Shown: piece after piece, positions 8,254 through 14,852 of the stretch
Numbering within the stretch: the stretch's first letter is position 1
Layout of the letters: each line of letters starts with the position of its first letter
Source of the DNA: an uncultured Selenomonadales bacterium
GTDB taxonomy: Bacteria; Bacillota; Negativicutes; Selenomonadales; Selenomonadaceae
Assembly (NCBI GenBank): GCA_937910665.1
Contig: CALEPR010000194.1
Location: forward strand, 1 to 40,956
Direction: 5' to 3'
DNA: 40,956 bases
The notes under the pieces: generated by a model
The model's database searches: none
What the model saw: the letters and a program-made list of their open reading frames with translations, nothing else
What the model was told of the DNA's origin: nothing
Translations under genes and position numbers: made by a program

Positions 8254-8733
8254 ATGCCTATTGTATTACAATCATCTGCACCAATTCCTTCAAAAGTCGG
8301 TTGGACGCGCTGGGCTTACATAATTTCACTTTTTTTAGTAGCTGCAGGTGGCGTAGGTGTTTTGGGGATAATTGGTACTTTCATAATTGAACATTTAAAA
8401 ATGTCTTTTCATAAAGACAAAATGCGCAGGATGAAATTTAAATTTCTTGGTGGAGTAAATTCCGATGAAATTTTTAATAAACTTCAGCCTGCACTTACAC
8501 AAAAATATGGTGATAAAATAGAGTTCGACAGAGAAGGCGAAACTCTTTCTGTAAAATACAACAAAATTTTTTATGATATAAACCTGCAGGAAGATGAAAC
8601 TTTCTGCTTATGGTGGAGAAAAAGTTTTGCAGGTGCATTTTTTTCTTGGAATGAATGGAAGGAATATAAAAAAATTCGCACCGGAACCGCACTTATTGCT
8701 TATGAATTGCAACAAGCCTTTGGAATAAAGTAA
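8254..8733 (+). CDS. small membrane protein of unknown function
   Basis: The product is 159 aa. ATG 8254 follows AAGGAGG (8238-8244); the upstream open frame to 8104 overlaps promoters and is not used. One hydrophobic segment spans residues about 20-48 (WAYIISLFLVAAGGVGVLGI and on), followed by a basic stretch (KDKMRRMKFKF) that suggests the C-terminal part is cytosolic. The soluble part of about 100 residues contains several Trp/Phe (CLWWRKSFAGAFFSWNEW). I recognise no family. It has its own extended -10 promoter and is transcribed away from the DUF6056-like gene. Confidence 0.7.
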   Translation: MPIVLQSSAPIPSKVGWTRWAYIISLFLVAAGGVGVLGIIGTFIIEHLKMSFHKDKMRRMKFKFLGGVNSDEIFNKLQPALTQKYGDKIEFDREGETLSVKYNKIFYDINLQEDETFCLWWRKSFAGAFFSWNEWKEYKKIRTGTALIAYELQQAFGIK

Positions 8734-8762
8734 AAAGTTTTTTTCTGTTGCTGAAAAATTAT

Positions 8763-8793
8763 TTGCAAAAATTTTTTCTGCCTGTGTTATAAT
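8763..8793 (+). promoter_or_regulatory. promoter before the MORN-like gene, copy 2 of repeated element
   Basis: TTGCAA (8763-8768), 19-base spacer, TATAAT (8788-8793) with an extended TGT in front. The GCCTGTGTTATAA core matches the element at 8168-8199. The long spacer is compensated by the extended -10. Confidence 0.6.
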
Positions 8794-8824
8794 TGAAAAA
8801 AATTTTTTGAGGAGGTTTTTGGAA

Positions 8825-9172
8825 ATGGCAGGTGTGCGAAAAATAATTCTTGTTGTGGCAGTAATTTTTTCTGCGATTTCGATGGCGAATCTTGCGGAGG
8901 CTGCTTGGATACAAGATTACAGGGGCGTTATGTTGTGGAATCCTCAACCGACTGACGGAGAGTCGATAGAATGGAGTGGCGGCTACGTTCAAGAAGGAAA
9001 TTACCGATACGCCGAAGGACGGGGAACTGTTGTTTGGAGACGGTATGGCAAAGTTGTTCAAATTGACGAAGGAGGTTTTTCACGCGGCAGACATCACGGT
9101 TGGTTTAAGCATCAATTTTTCCCGAGCGGAAGGATTGAATACAGTAATTGGGATCACGGCAGAGAAATTTAA
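8825..9172 (+). CDS. secreted protein with MORN-like motif
   Basis: The product is 115 aa. ATG 8825 follows GAGGAGG (8809-8815). A signal peptide ends near residue 27 (LAEA-A). The mature part has the spacing of MORN-type repeats: YAEGRGTVVWRRYGKVVQ then GRHHGWFKHQFFPSGRIEYS, each with the G-x-G/hydrophobic pattern. MORN motifs bind membranes or proteins in other systems; here the role is unknown. It begins a run of small exported proteins on the same strand, with the next gene 49 bases on. Confidence 0.7.
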   Translation: MAGVRKIILVVAVIFSAISMANLAEAAWIQDYRGVMLWNPQPTDGESIEWSGGYVQEGNYRYAEGRGTVVWRRYGKVVQIDEGGFSRGRHHGWFKHQFFPSGRIEYSNWDHGREI

Positions 9173-9221
9173 AAATAATTTTTGTTTGAACAATAAAAAT
9201 TTTTCAGGAGGTTTTTAAAAA

Positions 9222-9575
9222 ATGTTGAAGAAATTTTTTGTAGTAACTTTGCTGGCAGTCGCAATTATTTTTGTCGGAAATAATTCTGCAAGCGCAAAAG
9301 ATGTTTATGTTGGCACGTCAAACACAACCGGTCGCGATTGCTACTTGATGACTGAAACTATCCATGATTATTTCAAAGGTGCACACGCTCATTACATTGA
9401 CGCGACTTTGAAAATGATTCGTCGTTCGGATGGAAATGTTCAGTATCTCGACTACTCATTTGTTGACTCACCGCATCCATATTTCAGAAATTCACAAGGT
9501 TTTGAAGGCACTGCTGACAAGTACAAAACGCCGATTGAATGGAATATGTTTTGGGAAATGCAAAATTACTTATAA
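9222..9575 (+). CDS. small secreted protein, paralogue of the next gene
   Basis: The product is 117 aa. ATG 9222 has an AGGAGG site at 9208-9213. The signal peptide core LLAVAIIFVGNNSASA is almost the same as that of the 9982 gene. The mature part (DVYVGTSNTTGRDCYLMTET at its start, YLDYSFVDSP and NSQGFEGTAD later) matches the 9588 product (DYYVGNYDSGLRAYVMTET, YVDYSFDGGA, NSQGYSGVVE). This shows two tandem paralogues. No named domain is recognised. The gap to the next gene is 12 bases, so they are co-transcribed. Confidence 0.75.
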   Translation: MLKKFFVVTLLAVAIIFVGNNSASAKDVYVGTSNTTGRDCYLMTETIHDYFKGAHAHYIDATLKMIRRSDGNVQYLDYSFVDSPHPYFRNSQGFEGTADKYKTPIEWNMFWEMQNYL

Positions 9576-9587
9576 GGAGAGAATTTT

Positions 9588-9968
9588 ATGTTGAAAAAAT
9601 TTTTTTCTGTAATGATTTTGATTGCAGTAATTTTTTTCTGCGGACAAAATAAAACTTCTGCGGCTGACTATTACGTCGGAAATTATGACAGCGGACTTCG
9701 CGCCTATGTTATGACGGAAACTTTGCATTTTTATGGTAATTACAGATGGTACACAGTCAAAGTAAAAGCTACGGACGGCAGACAAATTGTTTACGTCGAT
9801 TATAGCTTTGACGGCGGAGCAGGTCGGCGTGAAACTTTCAAAAATTCTCAAGGTTACAGCGGTGTTGTTGAAAGTGGCACTGTCGAAGATAATATCTACA
9901 GCTATGCTTTAAAAGTTTGGGGCGATTGGGTTATGGGCAAAGGAAAGTCAGGTGCAACTTTTGATTGA
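9588..9968 (+). CDS. small secreted protein, paralogue of the preceding gene
   Basis: The product is 126 aa, ATG 9588 with AAGGAGAG upstream (9573-9580). Signal peptide with KKFF start and cleavage near TSA-AD. Its mature domain aligns with that of the 9222 gene (YVG, VMTETLHFY, YVDYSF, NSQGYSG). It ends in a Lys/Gly tail. Function unknown; probably a periplasmic or surface protein in an operon with its neighbours, with the next ATG 13 bases after the stop. Confidence 0.75.
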   Translation: MLKKFFSVMILIAVIFFCGQNKTSAADYYVGNYDSGLRAYVMTETLHFYGNYRWYTVKVKATDGRQIVYVDYSFDGGAGRRETFKNSQGYSGVVESGTVEDNIYSYALKVWGDWVMGKGKSGATFD

Positions 9969-9981
9969 GGAGGTTTTACAA

Positions 9982-10356
9982 ATGAAAAAATTTTTGACAG
10001 TAATGTTGTTGGCAGTTGCAATTATTTTTGTCAGCAACAATTCTGCAAACGCCGCAGTTGAAAAAATCGACAGCGGTTTAAATTTTCAGCAAATGGGCAT
10101 TGGCAGTATCTACAACGCAACAGTAGTGAATTGTAATGAATGGATAAGTTTGCGCGAATATCCTTCAACTTCAGCGGCAAGACTTGCAAAAGTTCCGCTT
10201 GGTGCGAGAGTAGAAATTACAGTTGGAACAGGTGAAACCAGTGCTTATGACAGTCCGCAAAATGGATTTTACTACACAAAATACAATGGCATCTGGGGTT
10301 GGTGTTTGCAACAGTACATCAGCAGAGGTTCTTATATCACAGGATATGCAGGATAA
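9982..10356 (+). CDS. secreted SH3b-domain protein
   Basis: The product is 124 aa. ATG 9982 follows GAGGAGG (9967-9973). The signal peptide (LLAVAIIFVSNNSANA) copies that of the 9222 gene, but the mature domain differs. Residues about 48-116 fit a bacterial SH3 domain: WISLREYPSTSAARLAKVPL with the conserved LR and Pro, then FYYTKYNGIWGWCLQQYIS, the usual final WGW...YI strand. Such domains bind peptidoglycan or envelope proteins. It is last in the run and is followed by a terminator at 10386. Confidence 0.8.
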   Translation: MKKFLTVMLLAVAIIFVSNNSANAAVEKIDSGLNFQQMGIGSIYNATVVNCNEWISLREYPSTSAARLAKVPLGARVEITVGTGETSAYDSPQNGFYYTKYNGIWGWCLQQYISRGSYITGYAG

Positions 10357-10385
10357 AAATTTTATATAAACAGTAAAATTTTTCA

Positions 10386-10407
10386 ACGCTTCGGCGTAAT
10401 TTTTTTT
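10386..10407 (+). terminator. UUCG-tetraloop terminator, repeat copy 1
   Basis: ACGC-TTCG-GCGT stem-loop (C(UUCG)G tetraloop) followed by AA and eight T. The surrounding 36 bases (10375-10410) recur at 11008-11044 with only one T difference. Confidence 0.75.
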
Positions 10408-10434
10408 GCAGAAAAATAATTCTTGTGATAAAAT
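10406..10434 (+). promoter_or_regulatory. promoter of the mqsR-type toxin unit
   Basis: TTGCAG (10406-10411), 17 bases, TAAAAT (10429-10434). The -35 overlaps the T-run of the preceding terminator. No obvious operator palindrome is seen between the -10 and the GTG start. Confidence 0.6.
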
Positions 10435-10461
10435 CTGAAAAATTTTTGTGGAGTTGAAGTT

Positions 10462-10752
10462 GTGGAAAAATTTATGCCGACTTATAATCTTGAGGAATTT
10501 AAAAAATCTGATTTTGAAATTACAAAAACTGCTCAAAAAAATGCTCGTGATTTAGGATTTAATAAAAAGTCTATTTATGAAATTGTTTCGACAATGGAAA
10601 GCGAACATTTTTATAAATCAATGACTTCATATGCCAATCACAAAATTTGGCAGGACGTTTACCATGTTCCTTGCGGAGATTTAATTTTGTATGTAAAATT
10701 TACGCAGAATGTAATTTCAGAATTTACTTTGCTGTCTTTCAAAGAAAAATGA
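10462..10752 (+). CDS. mqsR: MqsR-family mRNA interferase toxin
   Basis: The product is 96 aa, close to the family's roughly 98. GTG 10462 is eight bases from GGAG (10450-10453); ATG 10474 is an alternative start. It keeps the family signature: MPTYNLEEF near the start, HFYKSMTSYANHKIWQDVYH in the middle and VKF...LSFKEK at the end, matching E. coli MqsR (FYKSMT, H-IWQDVY, SFKEK) from memory. MqsR toxins are RelE-like fold ribonucleases that cut mRNA, with GCU preference in E. coli. The gene order toxin then antitoxin is that of mqsRA. The partner starts nine bases after the stop. Confidence in the family is high; cleavage specificity cannot be read from sequence. Confidence 0.9.
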   Translation: MEKFMPTYNLEEFKKSDFEITKTAQKNARDLGFNKKSIYEIVSTMESEHFYKSMTSYANHKIWQDVYHVPCGDLILYVKFTQNVISEFTLLSFKEK

Positions 10753-10761
10753 GGTGAGAAA

Positions 10762-11007
10762 ATGGAAAAAATACATCCCGAAACAGGAGAAATTTTACAT
10801 CGCGACATTTGTTCAGTTGAGTATGAGTATAAAGGTGAAAAAATTACAATAAATCAACCTGCTTGGTTTAATGACAAATGTGACGATTGGATTTTGAACA
10901 GCGAGGATTGGGATATTGCTGATAAGGCATATGAAATTTTAAAATCGCGTTATGAAGCAAAAATTCAGGAAAATAATTTAAATTTTTCCAACGCAGCATT
11001 TGCATAA
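10762..11007 (+). CDS. reduced MqsA-like antitoxin (no zinc site, no HTH)
   Basis: The product is 81 aa, ATG 10762 with a GAGGTGAG site at 10751-10758. The segment EYEYKGEKITINQPAWFNDK fits the MqsA N-terminal domain pattern (YTYKGE..TI), but the CxxC pairs that bind zinc in classical MqsA are absent: only single Cys residues remain near positions 17 and 40. The C-terminal HTH_3 domain of MqsA is also missing; the protein ends in a short helix (AYEILKSRYEAKIQENN). Position and fold still make it the antitoxin of MqsR. Autoregulation through DNA binding by this protein would not be expected. A UUCG terminator follows at 11019. Confidence 0.7.
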   Translation: MEKIHPETGEILHRDICSVEYEYKGEKITINQPAWFNDKCDDWILNSEDWDIADKAYEILKSRYEAKIQENNLNFSNAAFA

Positions 11008-11018
11008 AAAATTTTTCA

Positions 11019-11041
11019 ACGCTTCGGCGTAATTTTTTTTT
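11019..11041 (+). terminator. UUCG-tetraloop terminator, repeat copy 2
   Basis: Same ACGC-TTCG-GCGT hairpin as at 10386, followed by nine T. It separates the toxin-antitoxin pair from the kinase gene, whose putative extended -10 (TGG-TAAAAT, 11056-11061) follows at once. Confidence 0.75.
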
Positions 11042-11097
11042 GCAAAATTTTCTGGTAAAATATTTGAAAAAATTTTTCGCGCGAGGTGAGATTTTTT

Positions 11098-12513
11098 TTG
11101 GAAAAAGATTTTGAAATTTTTTTGAACAAGAAGTTTGAAAAAATAAAATTGATTCGACAAACTGAAAAAGGCGAAGTCTGGCTGGCGAATGATTTGTCCG
11201 GGAATTTTGTAATTTTTAAGCAAATAAATTTTGTCGGTCTGCCTTACAAAATTTTGAAAAATAATCCTCACGAACTTTGGGCGAAAATTTTTTTCTGCGT
11301 CGAGGACGATGATAAAACTTTTGTGGTGGAAGAATTTTTCAGCGGCGAAAATCTTTCTGCAAAAAATTTGACTGAATCGCAAGCAAAAAATTTTATTCTG
11401 CAACTGTGCGACGGCTTAAAAATTTTGCACAATCTCGGCATCGTTCACCGCGACATTAAACCTTCAAATTTAATTCAGCAGGGCGACAAAATTAAATTGA
11501 TTGACTTCGACGCGGCGCGAATTTTTTCAGCCGATAAAAGCGAAGATACAAATTTTCTCGGCACGAAAGGTTACGCCGCGCCTGAACAATTTGGTTACAG
11601 TCAAACAGATGCGCGAAGTGATATTTTTTCGCTCGGCAAAACTTTTCAAAAACTGCTTGGTAAAAATCTTCGCGGCGATTTGAAAAAAATTTTGCAAAAA
11701 TGTACTGAATTAGATCCTGCGAACAGATTTCAAAATGTCGATGAATTGAAATTTGCACTTCTTCAAAAAAAATCTGCGCCTTATAAAAAAAATATTACCG
11801 CAACTTTAATCTTGTCGGCGATTTTTATTTTTTTATTTCAAAGTCAAACTGTAGAGGAAAGCAACGTGACGTTGCATCCAGTTGACGCGACTAAGTCTGT
11901 TGAAAAAGAAAATTTATCTCCGCGTTCAAGGGGTGAGGAAAATAAAAATTTTAAATTTCCTGAAATAAAAATTCCTGAAGCTCCGCAAAAAAATATCGAA
12001 GTTCCTGAAAAAATTTCCGAAACTCCGCAAGAAAATATTGTTGAAAAAATTCCTGAAAAAAATTACAAAAATTATGTGAAAGTAAGTTACTTTTGGAATG
12101 GCGGTCGCGTGAACAGTTGGGTTGATAAATTTGATTATGATGTTACAAATGCGGCGTGGGGTGTTGAAGTGAATGATTTAAATAATTTTCAAAAAGTCGG
12201 CGACAGTTTTAAATTTCCCGCGTGGAAAATCGGCGTGAAAGTTGAAAATTTTACTGCGAATAATTTTTTACCGCAAATTGAAATAATTTTCGACGACGAC
12301 GGCAGGATTGAGAAAAAAAATTTGCCAACGTCGGCTGTCGGAGTCGGTGCGGAGAAAGATTTTTTTATTGATTTAAGTCAATTTAAAATTACAAATCCTC
12401 GCGCGGCAGGAAAAAATTTTATGTCGAAACACAACTTCAAAATAAAAGTTACAGGCACAGGCGCAAAAATTCGCGGGACAGTTATGACATTTGATTTTGT
12501 TTTTCGGCTTTAA
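11098..12513 (+). CDS. transmembrane Ser/Thr protein kinase, DFD variant
   Basis: The product is 471 aa, starting at TTG 11098 seven bases after GAGGTGAG (11083-11090). Residues 12-222 are a Hanks-type kinase domain: degenerate Gly loop (RQTEKGEVWL, 20-29), Lys 41 in VIFKQI, HRDIKPSNL (117-125), DFD in place of DFG (136-138) and GYAAPEQ (158-164). A single transmembrane helix spans about 233-249. The outside part has a Pro/Glu-rich linker (about 250-325) and a beta-rich C-terminal domain of about 145 residues that I do not recognise. The Gly loop is weak, but catalytic Lys, Asp and metal Asp are present, so activity is plausible. It may sense an envelope signal. It stands alone, between two terminators. 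Confidence 0.85.
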   Translation: MEKDFEIFLNKKFEKIKLIRQTEKGEVWLANDLSGNFVIFKQINFVGLPYKILKNNPHELWAKIFFCVEDDDKTFVVEEFFSGENLSAKNLTESQAKNFILQLCDGLKILHNLGIVHRDIKPSNLIQQGDKIKLIDFDAARIFSADKSEDTNFLGTKGYAAPEQFGYSQTDARSDIFSLGKTFQKLLGKNLRGDLKKILQKCTELDPANRFQNVDELKFALLQKKSAPYKKNITATLILSAIFIFLFQSQTVEESNVTLHPVDATKSVEKENLSPRSRGEENKNFKFPEIKIPEAPQKNIEVPEKISETPQENIVEKIPEKNYKNYVKVSYFWNGGRVNSWVDKFDYDVTNAAWGVEVNDLNNFQKVGDSFKFPAWKIGVKVENFTANNFLPQIEIIFDDDGRIEKKNLPTSAVGVGAEKDFFIDLSQFKITNPRAAGKNFMSKHNFKIKVTGTGAKIRGTVMTFDFVFRL

Positions 12514-12532
12514 AAATTTTTGCAAAAAAAAA

Positions 12533-12561
12533 ACTGCCTTACTCTGCAGTAAAATTTTTTT
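12533..12561. terminator. terminator between convergent genes
   Basis: ACTGC (12533-12537) pairs with GCAGT (12546-12550) over an 8-base loop, with A-run before and AAAA plus seven T after, so it can serve the plus-strand kinase gene. Its A-rich left side gives some function for the convergent minus-strand gene too. Confidence 0.55.
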
Positions 12562-12631
12562 GCTACTCCTGTAACGCTCAAAAAATAATCTGAAACATTT
12601 GATGGAATCTGCGCTAACTTTTTAAAATTTT

Positions 12632-13588
12632 TTAATTTGCGTAGTAATGAGTCGTCAAGTCGACAAGTTCGTCAATCACGAGAGAATGAAATGCGGCGAA
12701 AGAAATATTTTCGACATGAGCGGAAAAAGTATATCTGCCCGACGACCAAGCTGCGACGTGCGAGCGTTCATCTATCTTCGCGATGTAAACCGCCGCGCCG
12801 CTTGTCATATCAATTCTCCACTTTACTCCCTGAACTCCGCTTATATCTTTCAATCCTTCGCCTTCAGGTCGTTTGTAAGTTCTGATTGTCAGAGAAACTT
12901 CCGGCTCCCATCTTCTGCCATATTTTATTTCGGCAATTTGGTTCGCGATTGAAAAAAGTTCGCTCACCGCATAGCCGGATTTTTTTGGAATGTAGAGCGG
13001 AGTAAAATTCAATGCTTTGGCAAGCTCTTCAAAATTTGCGTAACTTGTCACAGGATTTGACAGACTTGCAGGTTGAGAAATTTTTTCTTCAGGTTGCTGG
13101 GAAATTTTTTCTTCAGGTTGCTGGGAAATATTTTCTTCAGGTTGCTGGGAAATTTTTTCTTCAGGTTGCTGGGAAATTTTTTCTTCAGGTTGTTGAGAAA
13201 TTTTTTCTTCAGGTTGTTGAGAAATTTTTTCTGCGTCCGATTGATTTACTTCTTCCTCGACGATTGAAATTATTTCTTCTGTCGGCTCGGAAATATTTTC
13301 TTCTGCGGAAACTTCGGAAGTCGGCGCAGAATTTTCTTCAGCTTGCGATTCAGTCGTTACATCTGTATGAAAAGTTGCGCTACTTTTTTTTTTGTCGTCG
13401 CCTGAAATATTTTCCAACGGCGCAGGATTTTGCGCAGGAGTCAAATAATCTCCGCTGCCGCTGTCTTGTTCGGCGGCTATGATTGCAAGTTCGGTATCAA
13501 TTTCCGCCGCCTCGACTGCTTCGCCGAAATTTATAAATTGAAATGCAGTCAAAGCGATTATCAAAGCAAATTTATTTTTAAGTTTCAT
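12632..13588 (-). CDS. secreted protein with 8-residue tandem repeats and conserved C-terminal domain
   Basis: The product is 318 aa. The ATG at 13588 follows TGAGGAG, formed by the serC stop region, so it is coupled to serC. Signal peptide to about residue 27 (VEAAE). Residues about 28-115 are acidic and low-complexity. Residues about 118-172 are tandem copies of EKISQQPE. The C-terminal 135 residues form a folded domain beginning FEELAKALNFTPLYIPKKSG and containing YGRRWEPEVSLTIRTYKR and GVKWRIDMTSGAAVYIAKID. I recall related domains (DUF4367-like) in secreted Firmicute proteins but cannot be certain. The repeat spacer may let the domain reach through the envelope, and its length probably varies among strains. 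Confidence 0.7.
   Translation of the reverse strand: MKLKNKFALIIALTAFQFINFGEAVEAAEIDTELAIIAAEQDSGSGDYLTPAQNPAPLENISGDDKKKSSATFHTDVTTESQAEENSAPTSEVSAEENISEPTEEIISIVEEEVNQSDAEKISQQPEEKISQQPEEKISQQPEEKISQQPEENISQQPEEKISQQPEEKISQPASLSNPVTSYANFEELAKALNFTPLYIPKKSGYAVSELFSIANQIAEIKYGRRWEPEVSLTIRTYKRPEGEGLKDISGVQGVKWRIDMTSGAAVYIAKIDERSHVAAWSSGRYTFSAHVENISFAAFHSLVIDELVDLTTHYYAN
13070..13234 (-). repeat. 24-bp coding tandem repeat array
   Basis: Six full 24-bp units from 13091 to 13234 plus a partial one (from 13070) encode EKISQQPE repeats. Some units are identical at DNA level (GGTTGCTGGG type) and others differ by one or two bases (GGTTGTTGAG type), so the array has grown recently. It is coding sequence, not CRISPR. 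Confidence 0.9.
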
Positions 13589-13603
13589 AAAAAATTTTTC
13601 TCC

Positions 13604-14692
13604 TCAAGAATTGGACTTCGCAAATTTTTTCATGAAGTCAGCCAAAGTTTCCACGCCTTCGAGAGTCATCGCGTTGTAAATTGACGCACGCATACCGCCA
13701 ACAGATCTGTGACCTTTCACTCCGACTAAATTTTTTTCTGCCGCCTCCGCAACAAATTTTTTTTCAAGTTCTTCGCTCGGCAATCTGAAAGTTACGTTCA
13801 TAAATGAGCGGCTGTCCTTCACTGCGTGACCGCGATAAAAATTTTTTGATTCGTCAATTACATCATACAAAATTTTTGCCTTCGCGGAATTTCTTTTCGC
13901 CATTTCCTCAAGTCCGCCGGAATTTTTTATCCACGCCGCAACTTTTCCAACCATGTAAATGCTGAACGCCGGAGGAGTATTGTAGAGCGAATTTTTTTTG
14001 TAAAAAGTATCGTAGCGCAACATCGTCGGCAAAGTTTCCAAACTCTTTTCGACAAGATTTTTTTTCACGACGACCAAAACAACTCCCGCAGGTCCAAGAT
14101 TTTTTTGAACTCCTGCGTAAATCAGAGAAAATTTTTTGAAGTCGATCGGACGGCTCAACATATCGCTCGACATATCTGCGAACAGCGGAATATTTTTTGT
14201 TTCGGGAATGTAATGAAATTCTGTGCCGTAAATTGTATTGTTGTAGCAAACATGAAGATAGGCGGCGTTGTCGGAAATTTTCAATTCGTCTTGACGAGGA
14301 ACGCGGCGAAAATTTTCTTCCTTCGTCGAGGCGGCAACTTCACCCACGCCCAAAATTTCCGCTTCCTTGTAAGCGTTTAAGGAAAAAGTTCCGCTCAAAA
14401 CATAACTGCCGGGATTTTTTTTTGTCGCGAAATTCAGCGGAATCATGGAAAATTGCAAACTCGCTCCGCCTTGAATAAAAAGAACTTCATAATCTTCTGC
14501 CGAAAGTTTCATCAATTCCAAAATATCTGCCTTCGCTTGGTTGTGAACTTTTTCGTAAGCCACCGACCTGTGACTAATTTCAATTATTGACATCCCCGTG
14601 TCCGCGAAGTTTAAAAATTCTGCCTGAGCCTCCTGCAAAACTTCCAAAGGCAAAGTCGCCGGGCCGGGATTAAAGTTGTAAACGCGTTTCAT
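13604..14692 (-). CDS. serC: phosphoserine aminotransferase
   Basis: The product is 362 aa, full family length. SerC converts 3-phosphohydroxypyruvate plus glutamate to phosphoserine in serine synthesis (PLP enzyme, cytosol). Signature parts: start YNFNPGPATLPLEVLQEAQ, ISHRS near residue 40, LFIQGGASLQFSM near 71-83, and the PLP Lys in YAGVQKNLGPAGV (about residues 192-204). The C-terminal GHRSVGGMRASIYNAMT is typical. Start ATG 14692; a GGAGG site lies somewhat far (13 bases) upstream. It is followed after 15 bases by the gene for a secreted repeat protein, an odd partner. A promoter lies at 14722-14750. Confidence 0.95.
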   Translation of the reverse strand: MKRVYNFNPGPATLPLEVLQEAQAEFLNFADTGMSIIEISHRSVAYEKVHNQAKADILELMKLSAEDYEVLFIQGGASLQFSMIPLNFATKKNPGSYVLSGTFSLNAYKEAEILGVGEVAASTKEENFRRVPRQDELKISDNAAYLHVCYNNTIYGTEFHYIPETKNIPLFADMSSDMLSRPIDFKKFSLIYAGVQKNLGPAGVVLVVVKKNLVEKSLETLPTMLRYDTFYKKNSLYNTPPAFSIYMVGKVAAWIKNSGGLEEMAKRNSAKAKILYDVIDESKNFYRGHAVKDSRSFMNVTFRLPSEELEKKFVAEAAEKNLVGVKGHRSVGGMRASIYNAMTLEGVETLADFMKKFAKSNS

Positions 14693-14721
14693 AAAATAAA
14701 ATGCACCTCCAATTTTTTATA

Positions 14722-14750
14722 ATTTTATAACGCCGCTTTTACTTTTGCAA
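14722..14750 (-). promoter_or_regulatory. promoter of serC
   Basis: Minus-strand TTGCAA (14745-14750), 17 bases, TAAAAT (14722-14727). Another TATAAA-like hexamer overlaps, so the exact -10 is uncertain. Confidence 0.55.
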
Positions 14751-14776
14751 CGACAAAAAATTTCTGCGCCAAAATT

Positions 14777-14805
14777 TTTACAAAGTCTGCAGAAAAGTTT
14801 ATAAT
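14777..14805 (+). promoter_or_regulatory. promoter of the MFS transporter gene
   Basis: TTTACA (14777-14782), 17 bases, TATAAT (14800-14805). Divergent from the serC promoter in a shared 160-base region. Confidence 0.7.
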
Positions 14806-14852
14806 CTGCTCCGAAGAATTTTTTACAAAAAAGAAAGTGAGGCGGTTTACCT

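Noticed and set aside
11920..11945. LSPRSRGEE stretch in the kinase linker as an inserted repeat
   Set aside because: The underlying DNA has a repeat-like look, but no second copy is seen in the window, so it cannot be supported.
13070..13234. Direct repeats resembling a CRISPR array
   Set aside because: Units are contiguous 24-mers without spacers and are in frame in a secreted protein gene.
12637..13482. Plus-strand frames of 64-156 codons rich in Phe and Leu
   Set aside because: They are the reverse of the EKISQQPE repeat gene and have no ribosome sites.
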